A DNA stretch of 64,000 nt from Gammaproteobacteria bacterium (GCA_022824305.1 JAJEAD010000098.1:16664-80663); one strand, 5' to 3'; shown: positions 50,088-58,819, counted from the stretch's first letter. The notes: generated by a model from the letters alone, not told the origin. Numbers and translations: made by a program.

Positions 50088-50930
50088 ATGAGTCCTGAAC
50101 AAGCGGCCCCCTGCCGCCACAGGGGCGCTCCGCCCGAAGGAGTTGTTGCGCAAGTCGTCAAGCTCATTCGGACCATCGGCGAGGATCGCGCCTTCCTCAA
50201 ATCCCGCGGCCTTTCGCCGGAGGAATACCGACTGGCGCTTCCGGTGGCGATAGAGCAAATGCGCGGCCAGTCGTCGGCCAGCAATAGGGAACGGCGTGCC
50301 TTCCTGGGTCTGATGTTGGACCATCTCGTGGCATCCTGCGCAATTGACGGGTACACGCCGCCGGAGTACGGGAGCGACACCGTCTATCGCCTTTCCATTG
50401 CCGAGCTCGGGGATGTCGCGATCATCCAAAAGGGTTGTCCGGATGGCAAACACAGCAGCGTCGCATGGAGCGTGCCGGACTGGGCGGTGGAGGCCTACCT
50501 CTGGTGGCTGTGCCCCAGCTTGAAGAATGACCCGGGGTGGCACGTGTCCGCCGGCGTGAAACGGCTGCGGACGGAGTTCTTTTCCGAAAGACCGGACGCG
50601 TTGGACGGCGTAATCTTCCACAACGGAACATGCGGGACGGACCACCGTCCGTGTCCGAAGATGCGCCACGCCGTTCGCATAGGCGGCGCGGACGTGCCCC
50701 CTCCCTGCATTTGGGCCTTGCCCAAGCGGGCCGACGGCCCTGACTACAACTGGAACGGTGCCCGCACCCTTCGTTTCCCGGCCATTTTCCTGTCCGCTTT
50801 CGGCTTGACGCCCTCTCACGCCCCGCTCTACACGGGCTACGTGGGCTTCAAGCAGTCTCCAAGCGGCAGCCGCACCACGATCACGTCCCGGTTCGGGCCG
50901 GGCAAGACCACCACGTCCAGGAGCTCCTAA
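50088..50930 (+). CDS. Uncharacterised protein at head of restriction/defence-like operon
   Basis: I do not recognise this 280-aa protein. It has an N-terminal helical region (VVAQVVKLIRTIGEDRAFLKSRGLSPEEYRLALPVAI) and a central part with YGSDTVYRLSIAELGDVAIIQKG and DWAVEAYLWWLCPSL. A Cys/His-bearing stretch follows near residue 180 (FHNGTCGTDHRPCPKMRH), which might bind metal. No signal peptide or membrane helix is present. AAGGA lies 9 bases before the ATG. Its stop overlaps the start of the ParB-like gene (TAATG), so it is the first gene of a tightly packed operon that ends with a methyltransferase and Vsr. Confidence 0.75.
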   Translation: MSPEQAAPCRHRGAPPEGVVAQVVKLIRTIGEDRAFLKSRGLSPEEYRLALPVAIEQMRGQSSASNRERRAFLGLMLDHLVASCAIDGYTPPEYGSDTVYRLSIAELGDVAIIQKGCPDGKHSSVAWSVPDWAVEAYLWWLCPSLKNDPGWHVSAGVKRLRTEFFSERPDALDGVIFHNGTCGTDHRPCPKMRHAVRIGGADVPPPCIWALPKRADGPDYNWNGARTLRFPAIFLSAFGLTPSHAPLYTGYVGFKQSPSGSRTTITSRFGPGKTTTSRSS

Positions 50931-52240
50931 TGCAGAATCCCGTTTTGGATCACGAACGAGTCGAGTACCTCGTTGCGCGCCAGGACTCCTCGCCCGACAA
51001 CCGGCGTCTTCTTCCCGCTTGGCCGCGTCCGGACAAGGAACTGCGACAGGTGGATCTTGAGGTCACTTGGCTGCGTTTTTCTACCCTGAACCATCGGACG
51101 CGGTCGGAGCAGATGCGCATTGCGGACCAGCAGAACCGGCCGGACCTGTTCACCGCCGATCCGAACGGAGAAGAAGCGCAGACACAGCAGTACCAGATTC
51201 TCGCGGACCAGGAAGGATTCGAGGATCTGAAGGCCGACCTCAAAGCGCGCGGTCAACAGCAACCCGCCGTCGTTACCGCCGAAGGTGTCCTAATCAATGG
51301 GAATCGCCGGACCGCGGCGTTGCGCAGCCTATTCTGTGAGGAAGACCACCAGCCCTCCCGGTATGTGTCCTGCCTCATTCTGCCTGCGGACGCCAATGTG
51401 CGGGAAATCGTTGATCTGGAGACCGAGCTTCAGATCGCCCGAGAGTTCAAGGAGGACTATACCTGGGTCAACGAAGCCCTTCTGATCGAAGAGATCTTCG
51501 AACGCGAAGGAAAGGACTGGAACAAGGTGGCCTCGCGCATGCACAAGGACGTGTCCTCGGTGCGCGGTCAGTTCGAGAAGCTCCAGCAGGTCCACCAGCT
51601 CGTGGCCTTGTCGAAGGGGAGCCGGCACCACGCGGACTTCGTGGATAACGAGTCCGCCTTCACTGAACTCACCAAGCACGTCCAGGGCAAGTCGGCCGAA
51701 GAGGCGGCCTCGGTTCGCGCCGCCTATTTCCTCGGCACGCTGACGGGCGTGAAGTACCGCACGCTGCGGCATCTTCGTCGGCCCGACGCCAGCCAGCGCG
51801 TCAGGAACGAGCTTCAGAACGACCCCTCGCTCAGGTCGCTGTTGGACGCGGACGACGAGCAACAGGTAACCGACATTTTGGACGACGTGCTGGGGCCGTC
51901 AGACGACCAGCAGAGCGGCGACCTTACTTCGATACTCTCCTACATGGCTCAGCACGGCCAAGGCGAGGAAGTCGATCTGGACGGCATGAAGGTCGCGACG
52001 CGAGATCTGCGCGACTCTATCAAGCAGGCCGTCGACAATGCTGCCGAAGACGCGCATGGCGAGGACATGGATCAGAATGCCGTGGCCGCTCCAGTCAGGC
52101 ATTTGGATCTCGCCGCCAACCACGTGAGAAAGGCCGCCGACGCATTGCCGAAGGCTCGGGTCTTACAGGACTGGAGTGAGGAGGCATACGTCAAGCAACT
52201 CTCCCGGTTTAAGGCAATGTTGGGCCGGTTGGACGCCTAA
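50930..52240 (+). CDS. ParB/Srx-fold nuclease-like protein
   Basis: This 436-aa protein has a ParB/sulfiredoxin-type domain around residues 50-140, with FEDLKADLKARGQQQPAVVTAEGVLINGNRRTAALRSL; NGNRR is the signature of the family phosphate site. The middle part (LIEEIFEREGKDWNKVASRMHKDVSSVRGQFEKLQQV) resembles the ParB helix-turn-helix. The C-terminal third is acidic and helical. It starts in one-base overlap with the previous gene and ends 3 bp before the helicase. ParB-fold proteins bind CTP or nick DNA; in this setting a role in DNA recognition is likely, not chromosome partition, since no ParA is present. Confidence 0.82.
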   Translation: MQNPVLDHERVEYLVARQDSSPDNRRLLPAWPRPDKELRQVDLEVTWLRFSTLNHRTRSEQMRIADQQNRPDLFTADPNGEEAQTQQYQILADQEGFEDLKADLKARGQQQPAVVTAEGVLINGNRRTAALRSLFCEEDHQPSRYVSCLILPADANVREIVDLETELQIAREFKEDYTWVNEALLIEEIFEREGKDWNKVASRMHKDVSSVRGQFEKLQQVHQLVALSKGSRHHADFVDNESAFTELTKHVQGKSAEEAASVRAAYFLGTLTGVKYRTLRHLRRPDASQRVRNELQNDPSLRSLLDADDEQQVTDILDDVLGPSDDQQSGDLTSILSYMAQHGQGEEVDLDGMKVATRDLRDSIKQAVDNAAEDAHGEDMDQNAVAAPVRHLDLAANHVRKAADALPKARVLQDWSEEAYVKQLSRFKAMLGRLDA

Positions 52241-52243
52241 GGC

Positions 52244-54142
52244 ATGATATCGTTCGAGCTCTACCGGCAAGATCGTCCTACGGTTCTGGTTGAACGGTCC
52301 GGCGAGACCAATCCTGGCGCGTGGGCGATGATCCAGGAAGCGCTCGCCCGCGGTGCCATATCCGGCTCGACCGACCGCACAGTCGTACACGCCGACGTCT
52401 TCTTGGCCGAGCTGGACGTGCTGCGCGCACTCCGCGCAATTTACGCCGAGAGTCTTGATTTCGGCCCGACGTTGAGAATCCATCTCCAGTCGATGGCAGC
52501 GGATCGGCGAGCCCGCGAGACCGCGGTCGGCGGCGGCGTAGAACTGCAGGATCTGGATGATCTCGATGACGAACTGCGCATGGCCGGTTTTGTCCGCGCT
52601 CTCAAGCCCTTCCAAAGAGAGAATCTCGTGAGAGTTCTGCGTCTGCCCCACGCGGCGGACTTCTCGGTGCCGGGCGCTGGCAAGACGACTTCGGCGTTGG
52701 CGTCCTTCGCTGTTCTGCGCGGTCGTGGAGCGGTTGACCGCCTGATGGTCGTGGCGCCCATCGCAGCGTTCGAGGCGTGGAAAGAGGAAGCTGGGGCATG
52801 CTTTGGTGAAGCCCTTGATCTGGTGATTTTCCGCGGCTCGGACACATTCGTTCCCAGCGGAACGGACGTTCTGGTGTCGAACTACCATCGCGTGGCGAGC
52901 GACTACGACAGCATCCGCCGCTTCGTGGCGTCCGCACGCACTCAAGTGGTGTTGGACGAAGCCCACCGCGTGAAGCGCGGGCCCGAAGGCGTGCATGGCC
53001 GCGCAGTCCTCGATCTGGCTTACGCCGCTTCACGGCGCGATGTGTTGACGGGTACGCCAGCGCCCCAGGGCGCTCACGATCTTGTAGCACTCGTCAAGTT
53101 TCTCTATCCCGGCCAGGACCGTCGGATACTCCCCCAGTCCGCATACCACGAATCGTTGGGACGAGATCCCAGGGTGCTCGCTGACACGCAGACCGCAATT
53201 CGATCCTACTTCGTCAGGACGCCAAAGTCCGCCCTGCGCCTCCCCCCCACCACATTCGACGTGGTCGCGCGGGACATGCCCTCGATTCAGTCTGCGATCT
53301 ACGACGCCTTGGTGGGACGCTACCGCAGCACGCTGTCGTTGTCCGACCGCAGTCGACACAACATGCGTCGGCTCGGCCGCATCATGATGTATCTCCTCGA
53401 GGCTGCGACCAACCCGATGCTGCTCAATTCGGGCTCGCACAGCGGGGACGATCCCGGTTTCTCGCACCCGCCGATCGAACTCTCCGGCGACGAAACAGTG
53501 CCCGACCTGCTCGCGCAATACGGTCGCTTCGAGACGCCGTGGAAGTACGAAACGGTCAATTCCATCGTCGCTGACGCAGCGGCCAACGGCGAAAAGGTTC
53601 TGGTATGGACGAATTTCGTCCGTAACATTCAGGCCTTGTCTCGTTATCTCAGGGAATACAATCCGGCGATCGTCCACGGGGGGGTCCCATCGCAGCAGGG
53701 CCCGTCGGCCGATACGGTTACGCGGGATATGGAGTTCAACCGTTTTCGGCAAGATTCGAGTTGTTCGGTTCTCTTGGCCAATCCGGCGGCGTGCGGCGAA
53801 GGCGTCAGTCTGCACCACTGGTGCCATCACGCTGTGTATCTTGATCGTTCCTTCAACGCGAGTCACTTCCTGCAGAGCCAGGACCGGATTCACCGTCTCG
53901 GCCTAGCTGCGGACACGGTCACGACCTTCACCCTTCTCATCAGCCGGGGCACGATCGACGAGACGGTGGACGCAAGGCTAATCGAGAAAGTGGAGGCGTT
54001 GTCCACCCTCATGGATGATCCAGGACTGGTGCAGGTCGCGCTTCCGAGCGCTGATGAGGGCGAAGACGGGACGCCTGTATTCGAGGACGACATGACCGCG
54101 GTCCTGGCCCATTTCGATGGCTACGATGAGAGCACTGCCTAG
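52244..54142 (+). CDS. SNF2-type DEAH helicase/translocase
   Basis: This 632-aa superfamily 2 ATPase has a Q-like LKPFQRENLV (120-129), Walker A in SVPGAGKTTSAL (143-149), DEAH in VVLDEAHRVKRG (238-241) and motif III LTGTPAPQG. The C-terminal RecA domain has VLVWTNFVRNIQALSRYL and SQDRIHRLGL (motif VI). The layout of these motifs matches SNF2-like translocases of restriction systems. The first 110 residues are unrecognised. It lies 3 bp after the ParB-like gene, and the next gene starts inside its last codons. Confidence 0.9.
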   Translation: MISFELYRQDRPTVLVERSGETNPGAWAMIQEALARGAISGSTDRTVVHADVFLAELDVLRALRAIYAESLDFGPTLRIHLQSMAADRRARETAVGGGVELQDLDDLDDELRMAGFVRALKPFQRENLVRVLRLPHAADFSVPGAGKTTSALASFAVLRGRGAVDRLMVVAPIAAFEAWKEEAGACFGEALDLVIFRGSDTFVPSGTDVLVSNYHRVASDYDSIRRFVASARTQVVLDEAHRVKRGPEGVHGRAVLDLAYAASRRDVLTGTPAPQGAHDLVALVKFLYPGQDRRILPQSAYHESLGRDPRVLADTQTAIRSYFVRTPKSALRLPPTTFDVVARDMPSIQSAIYDALVGRYRSTLSLSDRSRHNMRRLGRIMMYLLEAATNPMLLNSGSHSGDDPGFSHPPIELSGDETVPDLLAQYGRFETPWKYETVNSIVADAAANGEKVLVWTNFVRNIQALSRYLREYNPAIVHGGVPSQQGPSADTVTRDMEFNRFRQDSSCSVLLANPAACGEGVSLHHWCHHAVYLDRSFNASHFLQSQDRIHRLGLAADTVTTFTLLISRGTIDETVDARLIEKVEALSTLMDDPGLVQVALPSADEGEDGTPVFEDDMTAVLAHFDGYDESTA

Positions 54143-55037
54143 TCGCGGGCGCTGTCACGCTGCCTTCCTGCTGGCGTACAGCATCCGACTTAAGCCGGCC
54201 GTCACCTTGGAGGCATGGATCACCGCCGCACTTGGCCGATCCACAATCATGGCCGCAGCGACCGACATCCCCGGAACCGCGCAGATCCTCATGGCCGCCA
54301 ATCTGGCGAGGGTGGACGCCTCGGTGGTGCTCGACGAACGATTGCTTCGAGTCAGCGTTCGGGCGGACCATCGCTCGTTCGTCGCCATCGCGCATCTTCT
54401 GCTCAGCCGCTTTCCGCCGGGGTGGATCGTGTCGGCTGTTGTCGACGGAGAATTCCGACCCGAGTACGTGCCCGACGCTGACCTGCAGCGATTGGCGTGG
54501 CTGGGCGACGATCTCGCGCTCATCGTGCGCTCCGTTCACCGCACGATTACCTCGACCTCCGACGCGAAGTTGCGCAGACAGATCGGCGACGTCGGTGAAT
54601 TAGCAGTCGTCTCCGCGCTTGAGAGCATCGGCGTCGTACCGGACCACGTGTCGCTCGTGTCGGACGTCTACGGCTACGACATCGAATACCAAAGCGGCCA
54701 GGACGTGCATCGACTGGAAGTCAAGGCCTGCATTCGGAGCACCGCGGACAGGGTGATCGTCTCGCGCAACGAATTCGAGAAGGCGATCGTGTTTGGCTCG
54801 TCGTGGAGGCTGATCCAAGTCTGTTTCGCTTCCGGGATTGTCGTGCGCAAACGGGCGACCTGCGCCGATGTGCTTTTCATGCGTGAGCTGCCCGCCAGCT
54901 CGCTTGTGTCGCTTGCTCCTCCTTCGACGGATGGCTTTCGTTGGCTGGAGTCGGCCGAATTCCGCCCGTCCCACGACTCCTGGAACGAAAGCGGCCTAAA
55001 CGTCGCCGACGACTTCGACGTGGACTTCGCCGCGTGA
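54117..55037 (+). CDS. DUF3883-domain protein, PD-(D/E)XK nuclease-like
   Basis: This 306-aa protein starts at ATG 54117, overlapping the helicase end by 26 bp; ATG 54126 is an alternative. The region 155-260 matches DUF3883: IGDVGELAVVSALESIG (E161), YGYDIEYQ (D188) and HRLEVKACIRS (E201, K203), the E...D...ExK layout of PD-(D/E)XK nucleases. The N-terminal half is unrecognised. Its position between a helicase and a methyltransferase makes it the best candidate for the DNA-cutting component of the system. Cleavage activity is inferred only from these residues. Confidence 0.75.
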   Translation: MATMRALPSRGRCHAAFLLAYSIRLKPAVTLEAWITAALGRSTIMAAATDIPGTAQILMAANLARVDASVVLDERLLRVSVRADHRSFVAIAHLLLSRFPPGWIVSAVVDGEFRPEYVPDADLQRLAWLGDDLALIVRSVHRTITSTSDAKLRRQIGDVGELAVVSALESIGVVPDHVSLVSDVYGYDIEYQSGQDVHRLEVKACIRSTADRVIVSRNEFEKAIVFGSSWRLIQVCFASGIVVRKRATCADVLFMRELPASSLVSLAPPSTDGFRWLESAEFRPSHDSWNESGLNVADDFDVDFAA

Positions 55038-55146
55038 CCACGGTGTCTCGTCGCAGGCAGGACCTCGCGGCGTGGCACGTCTGGGCGTTGACAGAGTTCG
55101 AGACCTGCCGTAGGGTCAGATCTGCAGCACCTTGCAGCAGGATGCG

Positions 55147-55350
55147 GTGGCGACCAAAGAACGGATCACCGTGAACGTCGATGCCGAGCAGTTCGAACGC
55201 CTGCAGCGGCTGGCCGAACGGCATGACGTGTCCATGGCTTGGCTCGGCCGTCAGGCGATCGCACGATTCCTCGCCGAGCAGGAGCCGCAGGCTGAGTTGC
55301 CGTTTCCGCGCGCACACATTGCCCCGCGACAGGGCGGAAGCTCCGCATGA
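55147..55350 (+). CDS. Ribbon-helix-helix (CopG-like) DNA-binding protein
   Basis: This 67-aa protein has the pattern RITVNVDAEQFERLQRLAERHDVSMAWLGRQAIARFLAEQ: a short basic strand and two helices, as in CopG/Arc-type repressors. The GTG at 55147 has CAGGA upstream; a TTG at 55132 is possible. Its end overlaps the methyltransferase start by four bases (ATGA). Such a small regulator directly before a methyltransferase could hold back or time expression of the restriction genes, in the manner of controller proteins. Confidence 0.72.
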   Translation: MATKERITVNVDAEQFERLQRLAERHDVSMAWLGRQAIARFLAEQEPQAELPFPRAHIAPRQGGSSA

Positions 55351-56495
55351 TCGGTTCCTTCTACGAATTCTTCGCGGGCGGCGGCATGGTTCGCGCCGGC
55401 TTGGGCGAGCGCTGGAGTTGCCTGTTCGCCAACGACTTCGACCGCAAGAAGGCGGAAACCTACCGGCTCAACTGGCGCGACGACGCAATGTTCTGCGAGG
55501 ACATTCGCCATGTCACGACGACTCGGCTTCCCGGTGCTGCCGACCTCGCCTGGGCATCGTTTCCCTGCCAGGACTTGTCGCTCGCCGGCGGCGGTGCCGG
55601 GCTGCGCGGAGCGCGTTCCGGGACGTTCTGGCCATTCTGGCGACTGGTCACGACCCTTCGCGGCGAAAGCAGGGCCCCTGCGATAATCGCCCTGGAAAAC
55701 GTCTGTGGCACACTCACCTCCCACCGGGGACGCGACTTCGAGGAGCTTTGCCGGGTTTTCGCTGAAGGCGAGTACCGCTATGGGGCTCTGATAGCCGACG
55801 CAGCCTTGTTCCTTCCGCAGTCTCGCCCGCGTCTGATTCTGGTTGCGGTACGTGACGGGGTAACGATTCCCGAAGGTTTGTCGGTCGACGCACCCGCGCC
55901 TCCGTTCCATCCCAAGACGCTTCGCGTCGCCGTCGGCGGGTTGCCGCAGGAGCTAAAGCGCGATTGGATCTGGTGGTCGCTTTCCACGCCGCAACCGCGC
56001 AATCTGGCGCTCTCCGACCTCATCGAAGACGAGCCGCCGGACGTTTCCTGGCACACGCGCGAGCAGACCGCGGCGCTGTTGGGTATGATGAGCGACGTCA
56101 ACCTCGAAAAGCTCCGCGCCGCCAAATCCGAAGGGCGGACAATCGTCGGCACCGTCTACAAGCGCACGCGCCGCGACGAAGACGGCCGCAGGATCCAGCG
56201 CGCCGAGGCGAGGTTCGACGGCCTCTCAGGCTGTCTGCGCACGCCGGTTGGGGGTTCGAGCAGACAGCTGGTCGTCGTGGTCAAGGGCAGGAAGGTGCGC
56301 ACGCGGCTGATCTCCAGCCGCGAGACCGCTCGTCTCATGGGACTTCCCGACGAGTATGTGCTGCCGGCGAACTACAATGAGGCTTACCACCTCACAGGCG
56401 ACGGCGTCGCGATTCCGGTCGTCCGCTTCCTTGCTGACCAGGTGCTGGAACCCATCTTGCTTCACCGCGACGTCCGCCCTCGACAGGCGGCATGA
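55347..56495 (+). CDS. DNA (cytosine-5) methyltransferase
   Basis: This 382-aa enzyme transfers a methyl group from SAM to C5 of cytosine. Motif I is FYEFFAGGGMVRAGLG (8-20), motif IV SFPCQDLSLAG with the catalytic C74, motif VI ALENVCG (117-119) and motif VIII LPQSRPRL (158-163). The target-recognition region follows and motif X is TGDGVAIPVVRFLAD. It begins in ATGA overlap with the RHH gene and ends in ATGA overlap with the next small ORF. With Vsr next to it, it is probably a Dcm-like enzyme whose deaminated sites Vsr repairs. Confidence 0.94.
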   Translation: MIGSFYEFFAGGGMVRAGLGERWSCLFANDFDRKKAETYRLNWRDDAMFCEDIRHVTTTRLPGAADLAWASFPCQDLSLAGGGAGLRGARSGTFWPFWRLVTTLRGESRAPAIIALENVCGTLTSHRGRDFEELCRVFAEGEYRYGALIADAALFLPQSRPRLILVAVRDGVTIPEGLSVDAPAPPFHPKTLRVAVGGLPQELKRDWIWWSLSTPQPRNLALSDLIEDEPPDVSWHTREQTAALLGMMSDVNLEKLRAAKSEGRTIVGTVYKRTRRDEDGRRIQRAEARFDGLSGCLRTPVGGSSRQLVVVVKGRKVRTRLISSRETARLMGLPDEYVLPANYNEAYHLTGDGVAIPVVRFLADQVLEPILLHRDVRPRQAA

Positions 56496-56644
56496 ATCCC
56501 GTTCCGCGCGTAAATCGCCACGACTTTGAGGAGCGCACCGGCTACCCTTCCGACACCTCCAGCGGAGAATCCCGCCCTCGGAACGGCGATGGCCTAACCG
56601 AGGACGGCATTCTGTTCCAGCGGTCCCCGGCGCAGTGCAGATGA
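56492..56644 (+). CDS. 50-codon small ORF bridging methyltransferase and vsr
   Basis: An ATG at 56492 overlaps the methyltransferase stop (ATGA). The frame runs 50 codons to a TGA at 56642-56644, which overlaps the vsr start (ATGA at 56641-56644). The product starts MNPVPRVNRHDFEERTGYP and is hydrophilic. I recognise no domain. The two exact four-base overlaps argue that it is translated, either as a real peptide or as a coupling leader. Confidence 0.55.
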   Translation: MNPVPRVNRHDFEERTGYPSDTSSGESRPRNGDGLTEDGILFQRSPAQCR

Positions 56645-57114
56645 GGTCGATCAAGCGCATGGATGCAAGCCACCAACGGTCTGCACCGAGCGTTGTCCGT
56701 TCGATCCCGTTAGTGGCCGTCTCCGAACAGAGGAGTCGCACCATGCGCGCAGTGCGGTCCCGTGACACCAAGCCCGAGATGAAAGTTCGTCGCCTGCTTC
56801 ACCGCCTCGGCTACCGCTACCGTCTGCACCGCAAAGACCTGCCGGGCACTCCCGACATTGTCTTTGGGCCTCGGCGCAAGGTCATCTTCGTCCATGGCTG
56901 CTTCTGGCACGGCCATTCCTGCCCTCGGGGCGCACGGCTCCCGGCCACTAACGTCGACTACTGGCGTCGCAAGATCAATCGCAATGTGGAACGCCACGCA
57001 AAACAGGTCGAGCAGCTTCGTGCTGAAGGTTGGGCGACGCTCGTCATCTGGGAGTGCCAGACCGCCTCGGAGCACACGCTTCTTGAGTGGTTGAACGAGT
57101 TCTTGAGCGCCTAG
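56641..57114 (+). CDS. vsr: Very-short-patch-repair endonuclease Vsr
   Basis: Vsr nicks 5' of T in T:G mismatches made by deamination of 5-methylcytosine. This protein of about 157 aa has the family start SEQRSRTMRAVRSRDTKPEMKVRRLLHRLGYRYRLHRKDLPGTPDIVFG with the catalytic Asp in TPDIVF. The metal/His segment is VIFVHGCFWHGHSCPRG, and DYWRRKINRNVERHAKQ and TLVIWEC follow. I chose the ATG at 56641 because it overlaps the preceding stop; the family-like part begins about 30 residues later, so an internal start is possible. It ends the operon. Confidence 0.92.
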   Translation: MRSIKRMDASHQRSAPSVVRSIPLVAVSEQRSRTMRAVRSRDTKPEMKVRRLLHRLGYRYRLHRKDLPGTPDIVFGPRRKVIFVHGCFWHGHSCPRGARLPATNVDYWRRKINRNVERHAKQVEQLRAEGWATLVIWECQTASEHTLLEWLNEFLSA

Positions 57115-57153
57115 ACAGCCTAGGGTAACTCTGATCTATTCGTCAATTGGCTT

Positions 57154-57524
57154 GTGATCGAGGTTGCAGGTCCATTGACGGGGAGACTGCGCAAGCACGC
57201 CGGCAATCCGAAGTACAAAGCGCTGGTCGAGCGCCCGGAAGATCTGAAGAGGCACCATTCGACGAGAACATCGACCGGGGCAGGGAAGCGTAGACCGAGC
57301 TCTTCGAAGAAGCGAAGAGCGGGGAGACGCCAGTGATGGTACGGAGAATCGTTGATGACATCGACGCCATCATCCGTGCCGCGCGATTCTACGGTTGGCA
57401 GGCAACGCGTGCTGAGGAGCGCGAGGTGAAGAAGGACCTGCGGCGCACGCCACTCGAGTACAAGCTGTACCAGGATGCGGAGCTGTTTGAACGGACCTAC
57501 GGACACATCAGGGAGTGCTACTGA
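57154..57524 (+). pseudogene. Remnant of type I restriction subunit HsdR (C-terminal end)
   Basis: The segment encodes pieces of the HsdR C terminus. NPKYKALVERPEDLK appears in one frame. In another, FDENIDRGREA, a TAG at 57291-57293, TELFEEAKSG, then RIVDDIDAIIRAARFYGWQATRAEEREVKKDLRRTPLEYKL up to the YGHIRECY end. The sequence is thus frameshifted, internally shortened and stopped. No hsdS or hsdM is nearby. The last 63 codons are still open from ATG 57333 but are not expected to be functional. Confidence 0.8.
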
Positions 57525-57526
57525 AC

Positions 57527-58819
57527 ATGAGGGCGCAGAAGCCGGTGCTGGACTTCTCCAACAACCCAGACTCCGCCCTGCTCGGGACGCGGAAAGTCAA
57601 GCTGGTAGTGGCCGATCTCAACATCGAGGGCGAGGCAGAGGCCAAGCTGGACTTGGCACCAGTCCCAGGTCTGTACCTCCACTGTGTATTCGAAGACCCT
57701 CGCCTGCTGAAAGGAATGATAAGCGCCCTGACGGAACCGGAGTCGCTCACACTCGTCGATAGCGAAAACGAACGCATCGAGGGGACATCTGCGGGAAGCA
57801 AGTGGAGCGCAGATGGCAGTGTGAGGCTCAAGTGGCGGCTTCTTGCCGAACCTGTGAAGGTCGTTGGAGACGACGATACACAGATGACGATGGTCGTCGC
57901 GCATGTCTTCAACCTCGAAACACGCCTATGGAAACGATCCACCGGTACAGCAGGGGTGCTGCAACTGTCACACAAACCATGGAACGCGCGAATCCGGGTG
58001 GTCGAAGGCGGCTACGAACACATTTCGGAGCTTCGTACAAGGGAAGGGGTCCGATTGACACACCTTGTAGAGGTGGAACAAGAAGGCAATGACTTTAACG
58101 GGAAAGACGCCGAGAACGTCATGCAAGCCATGCGGCATTTCCTTACCTTCGCGAAGGGAGGAGCGTGCGACTTGGCATGCCCATCGGGTCGCAATGACTC
58201 TGACGAAGAGGTGTGGGCACGATGGTCCTCGCCCCGACAGTGGAAGAGAGCACCATTGAGCTGGTTCGATCGCAAGGACGTGAAGCCCCTGTCGGAACTG
58301 TTTCCTGGCTTCATGAGAAGGTGGACAATGGATGGATGGGAAGGCGCTCTGCGGATCTCACTCTGGTGGTACGTGCTCGCAAATTCCAGCTCACACGCGA
58401 TAGAGCAAGGAATTGTCTCCGCGCAAATTGCCATGGAACGGCTCGCCTACCAATACTGCGTTCGAGAACGGAAGCTCGTGAGCGAGCATGGTTTCGAGAA
58501 GCTTGATGCGGCCGACCGATGTCGCCTCATGCTGAGCTGTCTGGATATACCACTCTCGATTCCGAGCGCTGCACAAGCAGTGGTAGCAGTCAGCAAGGAG
58601 AGGGACTGGAGAGACAGTGCTCAAGCAGTTACGGAGATAAGGAACAAGCTCGTACACTCAGGCCGCAAAGAGGTGAAGCTGGCGGGTGAGGGATACGTCG
58701 AGGCATGGCTACTTGCGACATGGCTGCTGGAGCTAACGATACTGGCGCTTTGCGATTACAAGGGCGAGTACTGGAACCGGGTGATGAGCACGAAAGAACC
58801 AGTACCTTGGGCCTACTAG
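57527..58819 (+). CDS. Uncharacterised protein with C-terminal HEPN-like motif
   Basis: I do not recognise this 430-aa protein as a named family. The N-terminal half is beta-rich (VKLVVADLNIEGEAEAKLDLAPVPGLYLHCVF). The C-terminal half is helical and contains EIRNKLVHSG, an R-x4-H motif (about 372-377) as in HEPN ribonucleases. The layout, a beta domain followed by a helical HEPN-type domain, recalls ApeA-like abortive-infection proteins. GGGAG lies about 12 bases before the ATG at 57527. GC is lower than in the operon before it. It stands alone after the hsdR remnant; a defence role is inferred. Confidence 0.7.
   Translation: MRAQKPVLDFSNNPDSALLGTRKVKLVVADLNIEGEAEAKLDLAPVPGLYLHCVFEDPRLLKGMISALTEPESLTLVDSENERIEGTSAGSKWSADGSVRLKWRLLAEPVKVVGDDDTQMTMVVAHVFNLETRLWKRSTGTAGVLQLSHKPWNARIRVVEGGYEHISELRTREGVRLTHLVEVEQEGNDFNGKDAENVMQAMRHFLTFAKGGACDLACPSGRNDSDEEVWARWSSPRQWKRAPLSWFDRKDVKPLSELFPGFMRRWTMDGWEGALRISLWWYVLANSSSHAIEQGIVSAQIAMERLAYQYCVRERKLVSEHGFEKLDAADRCRLMLSCLDIPLSIPSAAQAVVAVSKERDWRDSAQAVTEIRNKLVHSGRKEVKLAGEGYVEAWLLATWLLELTILALCDYKGEYWNRVMSTKEPVPWAY

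Noticed and set aside
57333..57524. A free-standing 63-aa gene
   Set aside because: Its sequence is the conserved end of HsdR, continuing a decayed upstream part in the same frame past a TAG.
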